Positions 57,086-64,000 of a stretch of DNA of 64,000 nucleotides are shown one piece after another. This DNA comes from Paraphaeosphaeria minitans. Taxonomy: Eukaryota > Ascomycota > Dothideomycetes > Pleosporales > Didymosphaeriaceae. Position numbers and translations under genes: made by a program. Below the pieces are notes generated by a model. It searched no databases and was not told the DNA's origin. It worked only from the letters and a program-made list of their open reading frames with translations. Numbering within the stretch: position 1 is the first letter of the stretch; the number at the start of each line of letters is the position of its first letter. The stretch covers positions 2,480,001 through 2,544,000 of the forward strand of contig WJXW01000003.1 of the NCBI GenBank assembly GCA_015832175.1, written 5' to 3'.

Positions 57086-58351
57086 ATGGACCCTCCCCGC
57101 TCGCGCTCCACGCGCCGCTCCTACCCAAACCTCAATCTGAACAAACTCTCGCTGGCCCCGCTAAGCAAGCAGTATCCACTCGATGCCTCCGCTCCGCCAT
57201 CCCCAGACGAGGACCGCATCTACACCCCGCGCACCTCGTACATTGCGCAAAAGAGCGCCCCCACCACCCCCGGCATCCTGAGTTTGAGCCAGAGCCGCAG
57301 CAGCTCCCGCAATGGCCGGCGCAAGACGAAACCCTATGCCTATGATGGCTACTTCCCGAACCCGGATGTCCCTTTGCGGGACGCCGGTGACGTACCCAAG
57401 GCGAAGAGCACAACCGCACTCCTTCCAGGCGTGAGCTTCGTCGACCAGCCCAAAGGCCGCCATGATGCACGCGAGGGCACCGCACCCTTGCCTCTGCGTC
57501 CTTTCCACGTTCGCCATCATACCAGTGAGTCGGCCAACGAATGGTTGCACCGCGCCGGCATCGTGATAGCCGGGGAGATGAGAGACTCCAAGGGCCAGGG
57601 GTGGCTGGTGCGGAGGGAGAGCTCGACGAGCCTCGTCCACCAAAGCGACGACTATGAGGAGCACCCCTCGCACGACGGCCGGCACATGGCGTTGCTGTCC
57701 GGCCAGCACCTGGCCGACGTCGAGTACAGCACCTTCACGCCGCGCCTTTCGCGGGCCGGCAGTCGCGCTCAGAGCCGCGTCGTCAGTCGCCTTCCCAGCG
57801 CGCGCACAAGCCGACGAGGATCACGAGTTGGGAGTCGCGCCGACCTCGTCATGACTGCTGGACTGAGGACTCCGGGGCGCCGTCGCAGCCTTGACCTTGA
57901 CGATAGCATGTTTGAACAAAGTCCCATAGAGGCGGACTTTGTGGAGGCAGACGAGGAGAATGAAGGCGATGAGGAAGAAATCGCGAGGCTGGCGCGCGAG
58001 CGCGGGTTCGGCCTGGGCACCTGGGTCGACCGGCTTATGGGGTGGACGCTGTTCAGCGTCGACGAAGACGGCGAGGAGTCGTCCTCGGACGATGAAGACG
58101 AGGACGAGACGCCCAGGCCGGAGAACATAACCAAGGAGGAGCTCAAGCTGCGGCGCGAAGTCGAGGCGAAGCGACGGAAGCTCGAGCGCGAGACCATCAT
58201 TGCTGCGGCCGCGGTCCAGGCACCAGATAGTAAGAAGAATGCCGCTATGGAGAACGATGCTGCGGGCGATAAGCCACCTCCGGGTGAAGAAGGTGGGGGC
58301 TGGGCGGACGCAGCCTGGCTCGTCAGTGTTGCCGCGAAGGTCTTGTTGTAG
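57086..58351 (+). CDS. DUF3984-like fungal protein
   Basis: A single-exon, 421-residue protein. The N-terminus (RSTRRSYPNLNLNKLSLAPL, then YPLDASAPPSPDEDRIYTPRTSYI and STPGILSLS-like text) matches the ascomycete family DUF3984 as I remember it. A conserved-looking middle (FHVRHHTSESANEWLHRAGI, then EMRDSKGQGWLVRRESSTSLV) is followed by Ser/Arg repeats (SRAGSRAQSRVVSRLPSARTSRRGSRVGSR), probably phosphorylated. An acidic-flanked helix (RGFGLGTWVDRLMGWTLFSVDED) and a basic coiled coil (KEELKLRREVEAKRRKLERE) come next, and a short hydrophobic end (WADAAWLVSVAAKVLL). The function is unknown. The hydrophobic helix could be membrane-associated. Confidence 0.68.
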   Translation: MDPPRSRSTRRSYPNLNLNKLSLAPLSKQYPLDASAPPSPDEDRIYTPRTSYIAQKSAPTTPGILSLSQSRSSSRNGRRKTKPYAYDGYFPNPDVPLRDAGDVPKAKSTTALLPGVSFVDQPKGRHDAREGTAPLPLRPFHVRHHTSESANEWLHRAGIVIAGEMRDSKGQGWLVRRESSTSLVHQSDDYEEHPSHDGRHMALLSGQHLADVEYSTFTPRLSRAGSRAQSRVVSRLPSARTSRRGSRVGSRADLVMTAGLRTPGRRRSLDLDDSMFEQSPIEADFVEADEENEGDEEEIARLARERGFGLGTWVDRLMGWTLFSVDEDGEESSSDDEDEDETPRPENITKEELKLRREVEAKRRKLERETIIAAAAVQAPDSKKNAAMENDAAGDKPPPGEEGGGWADAAWLVSVAAKVLL

Positions 58352-58818
58352 CGTTCTGCGCACTTGTTTGCGTCGTGTCCCATGTGCGTCGTTGATGAGC
58401 ATGTGCGTCCCAGCTTGGAGGATAGATGGGTTGCAGTCCAACCCCCTCTCTCGTTCCCATCACAGTGCTGCAAGCGATATCGACCCATAGAAGAAGACGT
58501 ATCCATTCCACCTGCCGAGTTCTCCTTCTTCGTTCCCTGCTCTTCCCCTGCCCCGGCGACGTTTTTATCCGTCCATCCCATCGGTCGATGCACGACTTTC
58601 AAAAAAAAAAAAGTATAAAAACAAAAAGAAAATTAAAGAGTATACAAATCATTCCTACTTGTGCAAACGACAAGACTTCAAAGCCTCTGCATGTGCTACG
58701 TCTTCTGGCGGCGCGGGCGCAGTGGAGAGAGCTACACGTACAGACTGTGTGTACACCTTGGACGTAATCTGCGCAGCGATGCGGCGGTGCTGTGTTTGGG
58801 CTAAGGGAGCTTCGTTGG

Positions 58819-58967
58819 TGTATGTATGTATGTATGTATGTATGTATGTATGTATGTATGTATGTATGTATGTATGTATGTATGTATGTATGTATGTATG
58901 TATGTATGTATGTATGTATGTATGTATGTATGTATGTATGTATGTATGTATGTATGTATGTATGTAT
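58819..58967. repeat. (GTAT)n microsatellite, about 37 units
   Basis: A nearly perfect tetranucleotide array of about 150 bp, the longest simple repeat in the window, ending in GGATCCATCC. The length and purity suggest high mutability. Confidence 0.95.
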
Positions 58968-59192
58968 GGATCCATCCATCTATCCATTTGCATGTGTACG
59001 CCATGGCGATGGACTAGCTACACGCAGTTGCGTCCGGAGATCTGCCTTGGATCCACCACCACCGAGGGGAGGAAGCAAGCCGCTCAACAGAAGAGCGCAT
59101 AGGAGACTGTAATCTTACTGCTCCAACAATCCGCGGCAGCCATCAAGAGCTCCAGCCTCCGGTGCCTATAAACACGCGGCCCTGTTGCGACC

Positions 59193-59233
59193 CGTCCGTC
59201 CGTCCGTCCGTCCGTCCGTCCGTCCGTCCGTCC
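59193..59233. repeat. (GTCC)n microsatellite
   Basis: About ten units, perfect or nearly so, in non-coding DNA. Confidence 0.9.
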
Positions 59234-59631
59234 CAGGAAGCCTGCATTACGGCGCTCACCAGACGGCTGGGTCCGGCCCGGTTCCAGAGTGCAGCTGCAG
59301 GTACAAGGATGGGGTGAGAAAGAAAAAAAAATTGTTTTCTTTGCTTGTGTTTACTTGGTCGCGGGATCGACGCACGCGGTGAGCTTGTTGGGTGTTGGCA
59401 GATGTGCCGATCCGAGCTCGATCCTTCAAAGGACCGGCCCGCTCGGAATCGGGACGGCGTCCGATCCTGGTATTGGGATGATTGCCAATCCACGACACAC
59501 GATGCTTGCGGTACATACCTATATACATCCGACGCACCACGTACCACGCACCACGCACCAGCGGCGGCGGCTCCGCCTCCGGCTCCGCGTCATGCAAGGG
59601 ACAGACCTCTCCGCCACCCCGCCCGCATCCC

Positions 59632-61772
59632 TCAGTCCAAGCACCACACCAACACATCCCCCGACCTGCGCCAATCGTCGTGCCAGTGGGAGTTGAACCC
59701 CCGCCAGCATTCCCTGTACCTGCTTCCCTTTAGGACCTCCTTCAGCGTGGGCTCCAGCTGCGCGAAGAAAACCAGGTGCTGCGGCCAGCTCCGCCGGCTG
59801 GCGCGCTGCACGTTGGGATCGACGCGGGCCCAGTGGCGGCTCGACCGGCTGCCACTCGCCCTCACCGTGTCGACGTTCTCCATGTGCTCCGCCAGCCAAA
59901 CAGCGGGCCCGGGGGAGACGAAGAACCGGTCCGCCTCGTCGAGGTACGCGGCTCGGTCCGACGGCGGGATTGAAAGTGGGGGCTCGCAGGTCAGGGCCCA
60001 GGCCGAGAGGGAGGCGTGGACGAGGTGGCTGCGCCATGGTGTCGAGTGGCAGGGCATGAGGAAGGCGGTGGTGGAATTGGTCGGGCGCGTTACGGCGCCG
60101 GTACCGGCTGCAGGGTAATTGCGTGCTTCATGTTCATGGCGGAGGTGGGCGAGCACGTCGATGACGCCGCGCTGGTGGACCTGGCTGGTGTACCCGGCGA
60201 TGAGGAGATTGGTGGTGAGGAGGAAGACCAGAAGGGCTTTGCGGGAGATGGACGTGTGGGGAGGGAAGAAGGTGGCAAGGGGCTTGGCGGCGAGGACATG
60301 TAGGAAGGGCAGGATGGGGTATAGAAAGCGCACTTCTTTGTGGGCGATCAGACTCAGGAAGGCGGTAACGAGCAACGATGTCCACGCCAGCCGGGAAAGC
60401 AGCGTTTGGGCTTCAGCGTCCCGGGAATGTCCGGACTGAGGCGACGGCTTCCCAGATAGGCCGTGCCAGAGCCCGACGAGGGCAAAGGGCAAGGCAGTCG
60501 TGAGCAGAAGGGGTAGGCCTTCGGTCAGGTAGTAGTCTGGGCGATTTGTACCATAAAAGACGGCCAATGACTGGACAATGTTGAAGTAGAGGAACCGTAG
60601 GGGCGGGAAGGTCCATGTCTGGTAGTAGAACCTGTCGGAAAGGACAGAAGATGCAATGCCGACAAGACTGATGGTGTCAGTCGATGGCCGATTGTGGTTG
60701 ACGAAATGGAATGGGGACCAGGGCAAGCGGATGTATGGAAAACTTACCCGCAGAGGGAAATTTCACGGATCAAAAGATATCGCTGCCGGGTTGAGGCGTG
60801 CCACCATGTTGGGAGCAATAGAGTGACCCATACGAGGGCATTGGTCGGGCGTAGAATGCAGGCGAAGGCTGCTAGTAGCAGTGACAGGCGCAGCCTGCAG
60901 CAAGTGTATCAGTGTTGGCGTTAGAGAGGAATGCGCGGAGGACCGCTCGATGTTCCACATCACACTTACTGAGAGCTGGAGTGTAGGGGCGAGTCTTGGC
61001 CGGCAATCTGGGGTTGCTTCTCATCATGCACTGCTGGGCCCGACGCGTGCCAAGGCCAGTAATGAACTGCAACGGTTGTGATGGACGTCTCAAGACAGTT
61101 GGACAAGGTCCTGGTCGAGCAAAACCACTGCCAGGGACTGCATACGGACAACGCAAGCTACGGGCGCGGAGCATCAGAATCTACGAGGACATGGGTGACA
61201 GGACGGGCGGGCTACGCACAGTAGTATATGCAGTGCGACTGGCACGACCGTAGGCTTTCTCAGCAAGCTTCCAGGTGTAGCAATCTAGCAGTGCTGCAAA
61301 TAGCGCCTGGGTGAGTTTCGGTGCAGCCAGGAGCAGCTCGGCTTTTGCACGAGGACTCAAGCCACACGTTTCCGCCAGCGCTGCCGCCAGTTGGTAGACG
61401 ACGGCGAACAGCTCGGGATGCAACGACGACCGCAGCTGGGCGGTCCACTCCTGAACAAAGGGGTGAGATAGGATGGGACAGTGTGCGAGACGAGCGAGGG
61501 CAGGTGGTGGGCACGGCACAAGGAGGCCTTACCCATGTGATCCAGGCGCGGGCGGGCTGGCCAAAGGCAAGCTGCCATGCTGGCTCGAGGGATTGGAAGA
61601 ACTCGTCGGGCTGGAAGAAGGTGCGCAGCGTCAAAGCGTTGACGATGCGGAAGGCAAGCAGCAGGGCGAATGGGCCTAGGGTGGAGTCACGATAGCTGGT
61701 GGAGGATGGGGTTGGAGGTGCATGGCCAGCCTTGGCCTCTTGGGCGGGCGTGCGGGTGTGGCTGGCGGGCAT
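59632..61772 (-). CDS. GPI10: GPI mannosyltransferase 3 (Gpi10/PIG-B family)
   Basis: An ER multi-span GT22 enzyme adding the third mannose to the GPI anchor precursor. Five exons, complement(59632..60667, 60748..60894, 60970..61157, 61220..61450, 61533..61772), join in frame to 613 residues. Exon 1 has [34 protein letters not shown]; the Pro-Asp-Glu in the first luminal loop matches the GT22 acidic motif. Exon 2 has [21 protein letters not shown], exon 3 [18 protein letters not shown], exon 4 [19 protein letters not shown], and exon 5 [39 protein letters not shown] and the ending [20 protein letters not shown]. At least eight hydrophobic helices are visible. The Met at 61772 is preferred; the frame is open further upstream but low in complexity. 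Confidence 0.95.
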
Positions 61773-62593
61773 TGAGCAATCGAGCACGACGACGAGGATT
61801 GGGAATGGCGAGGATGGACGATGGACAATGGACTGGACATGGGAGAGCACTGAGCAGAGCGTGCAGGTCGGCCTGGAACGTCGATGGGCGCGGACCGTGA
61901 GCTGGGGCGGCGCAGGGTGCAGGTGCAAGCGAGGCAGGGTGGGCGCCTTGACCAGACACGGTGACGGAAAATGAGGTCGCAGTCTAACGCAGAAGGGTAT
62001 TTCACGATAGCTCATGCGTGCTGCAGTTGCAGTCGGCTCGCACTCGCCCGGCACAAGGCCAGCTTGGGCATCGTGAGGGGACGGGCGCCGAGTCGTGGCG
62101 GCAGCAGCAGCAGCAGCGCAGCGCTTGGGTAAAAAAACACGGCTGGCAGCAGACACGTCAGCGTTTTCGCGCGGGCTACTGTGGGCTACTGTGGGCAGTT
62201 GGCAGTGGGCAGTGGGCAGTGGACGACAGTAGACAGTGGGCAGTGGACGACAGTGGAGAGTGGTGTGGGCTGTGGGCGTGTGGGCTGTGGGCTGAGGACT
62301 AGGGAGCTTATTAGGTACTAGGCAGGAGTGGAATTGCGATGGGCGGCCAGAGGGTGGTCCACTCGGGTCTCTCGGGCTCGGCGACGAGAGTGTTCTGGGA
62401 TGCATCTGTCGCCGCTCCTGGTAGTCCATCCATGTAGTCTAGGCTATAAACTCTGTCGTCGCTCCTGGGATGGGTGGAATCATGCATGTGTCAGACGAGG
62501 GCAAAGGGCGGAAATCTGGGGTTGGGGTTGGGGTTGCGGCTGCGGCTGCGGCTGCGGGTGCTGCAACATTACCTACTGCGTACACGTACATTG

Positions 62594-62626
<33 letters not shown>
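62594..62626. repeat. (CCAG)n microsatellite
   Basis: About eight units in non-coding DNA. Confidence 0.9.
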
Positions 62627-63052
62627 TGCTTATCGCGGCTAGGGAAAAGGCCATAAGGAACGTCGACCTGCGTTGGCAGTTGCGGGTGCGGTGCCAGGGT
62701 GAGTGAGTGGGGCGTGAAACGCTGCGGCGCGCATTGGCACTGCTCGAGCCATCCGCTCGCTCGCTCGCCCGCCCGCCCGCTCCCTTGCCCGCCCGTCGGC
62801 TCTTCGCTTTTTGCCAGCGAGCACTGAGCACTGAGCACGGAGCACTGACCTCTCTGCCCACCTCAGCGTCATATACCGCCGTCCCTCCACTTGCGCCAAA
62901 TTCATCTGCCCTGCGTTCATCATTGCCTCTAACGGCTACTTCGTGCTGTCTGCCCGCTCGGTTGAGCTGCTAGTCCATCGCGACGTCGGGCCACTCGAAA
63001 GTGCCTGTCAGTGCCTGTCAGTGCCTTGTCTCAAACACCGCGGCCCGTCCAA

Positions 63053-63104
63053 GACACCCAGCACACCCAGCACGCCCAGCACGCCCAGCACACCCAGCAC
63101 ACCC
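63053..63104. repeat. CACCCAGCAC/CGCCCAGCAC minisatellite
   Basis: About five copies of a 9-10 bp unit. Confidence 0.85.
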
Positions 63105-63385
63105 CTCCCCATCGCACTGCCAGACACGCCGCCTGCACAGCACGTCGCCTGCACCGAACAGCGCCTGCGCAAAACAGCGCACTGCCAGAACAGCGCCCAC
63201 CCGCTGAGCGAGCGAGCGAGCGAGCGAGCGTCGCTGCACCCCCGATCCCCAACCCCGCACCAGAATGCCACGGCCATCGCCCTCGCGCCCCTCCGACAAC
63301 CCATAAACGACGGCTGCAAGACATGGTCGTGCCATCTGCCTAACGGTGCGAGCCGACGTCGGCGCCATCTGGCGCCCGAGTCCGT

Positions 63386-64000
63386 ATGAATCCAAACCTG
63401 CACGACGCCCACCTTGCGGCCGCCATGGCCGACGACCCGGCTACGAGCTTGACAGCGGAAGACGTGGAACCGAGCTCAGCCGTTTCGCTGTCCCATTCGC
63501 CCTCGCCCGCCCTGTGCTACAGGCACGCAAACGAGGCGTCCGCGCCTGCCGTCCACGACTTTGCGCCCTTCCACACCAGCACTCAACAAACCACCACGGT
63601 AGAACATGAGGACAAGCCGGCAGAGCGAGGCGAGGCCGACAGCACCCCGCGCTCAGAGGTGCCCTCGGTCTCCAGCGCCGTCCACGAGACGCTGCTGCAA
63701 CACACCGCTTCGCTCAGCGCAGAGCCCAGCTACTTCTCGCCCCAGCCGCTGCGCGTCCTTCACTCCAAGATTCCCCACCCGAATTCCTCCACCGAGCCAT
63801 CTCCCACAGGCGACGATGCTTCCCTAGACCCGCCGCGCTCGAGCAGCTTCGCGTCCTCGTGGCGGGCAACCAGGCCGTCACCTGCACCTCCCTCGGAAAC
63901 GGATCGTCCACCCTATCAACGCGACCTCTCGAGCGCATCGACAGCCAGCGCTGCCACGGTGCGTGCGAACTCGGTAGACGCAGCCCATCCCCATCTCCCT
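63386..64000 (+). CDS. Partial gene, N-terminus of an unidentified Ser/Pro-rich protein
   Basis: From the ATG at 63386 (MNPNLHDAHLAAAMADDP) the frame is open for 205 codons to the window edge without a stop. The sequence is Ser, Pro, Ala and Thr-rich and probably disordered (SSAVSLSHSPSPALCYRH, STPRSEVPSVSSAVHETLL, SFASSWRATRPSPAPPSE). Disordered starts like this are common in large fungal signalling and cytoskeletal proteins, but nothing here names a family. An alternative start is the Met 13 codons later. Whether an intron lies within the segment cannot be judged. The unbroken frame through GC-rich DNA is the main support. Confidence 0.6.
   Translation, partial: MNPNLHDAHLAAAMADDPATSLTAEDVEPSSAVSLSHSPSPALCYRHANEASAPAVHDFAPFHTSTQQTTTVEHEDKPAERGEADSTPRSEVPSVSSAVHETLLQHTASLSAEPSYFSPQPLRVLHSKIPHPNSSTEPSPTGDDASLDPPRSSSFASSWRATRPSPAPPSETDRPPYQRDLSSASTASAATVRANSVDAAHPHLP

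Larger units (their letters stand above)
58352..59631. other. Convergent 3' region with microsatellites
   Basis: Between two convergent genes. It contains the long (GTAT)n array and a (GTCC)n array listed separately. Open frames through them are artefacts of the repeats. Confidence 0.5.
61773..63385. other. Intergenic, rich in minisatellites
   Basis: Between divergent genes. It contains a GTGGGCA-rich minisatellite at about 62174-62290, (CCAG)n at 62594-62626, a CACCCAGCAC-type array at 63053-63104 and (GAGC)n at 63205-63228. Many long open frames here are products of the GC-rich repeats. Confidence 0.45.

Noticed and set aside
58599..59112. Open frames with Tyr-Ile-His-Thr or Met-Tyr-Val-Cys repeats on both strands
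   Set aside because: They are translations of the (GTAT)n microsatellite.
59632..61772. Other GT22 enzymes (Alg9, Alg12, Smp3)
   Set aside because: The [13 protein letters not shown] start, [14 protein letters not shown] block and [14 protein letters not shown] ending match Gpi10/PIG-B rather than these relatives.

Overview
This looks like a nuclear chromosome segment from a filamentous ascomycete (Pezizomycotina, possibly Dothideomycetes; the class is an inference). The genes are intron-rich with very short GT-AG introns (47-82 nt, CTRAY-type branch sites), occur singly on both strands without operons, and include typical fungal families: a Zn2Cys6 regulator, a quinate repressor-like protein, a secreted quercetinase, an intradiol dioxygenase, a GH16 glucanase and BTB-domain proteins. 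The two tRNA genes carry introns. I rebuilt exon-intron structures by hand; coordinates are reliable to about one base, but 5' ends are uncertain where noted.

Layout. 1-9 kb is an accessory-like stretch: a GH16 glucanase with a C-terminal frameshift, a hexose-transporter pseudogene with RIP-like stops, two tandem BTB genes (one decayed), a tRNA-Arg with an unusual extra intron, and a short-chain dehydrogenase. 11-17 kb holds a quinate-repressor-like protein and a Zn2Cys6 transcription factor. About 4 kb of low-complexity intergenic DNA follows, then glutathione reductase diverging from a small membrane protein, and a mitochondrial carrier. 26-37 kb is gene-poor and partly AT-rich. It contains a 507-bp hAT-type MITE, one intact and one broken member of a retropepsin-like family, and a possible BTB remnant. 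37-64 kb is mostly ordinary housekeeping: quercetinase, dihydrofolate/folylpolyglutamate synthase with a long C-terminal extension, a low-complexity protein, an AIM34-like mitochondrial SAP protein, tRNA-Pro, a SET protein, a rhodanese, an intradiol dioxygenase, a Siw14-like phosphatase, a DUF3984-like protein, GPI mannosyltransferase 3, and the start of an unidentified gene that runs off the end.

How the genes relate. No metabolic cluster is evident. Several genes touch aromatic or plant-derived substrates (quinate repressor, quercetinase, intradiol dioxygenase, GH16) but are scattered, which fits a plant-associated or litter-degrading lifestyle (inference). Shared intergenic regions make likely bidirectional promoters for glutathione reductase and the small membrane protein, for folate synthase and the 41.9-kb protein, and for the phosphatase and DUF3984 gene. 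The most striking observation is the tRNA-Arg(UCU) gene: its D-loop is split by a 53-nt insert with every hallmark of a spliceosomal intron, in addition to a normal 37/38 tRNA intron.
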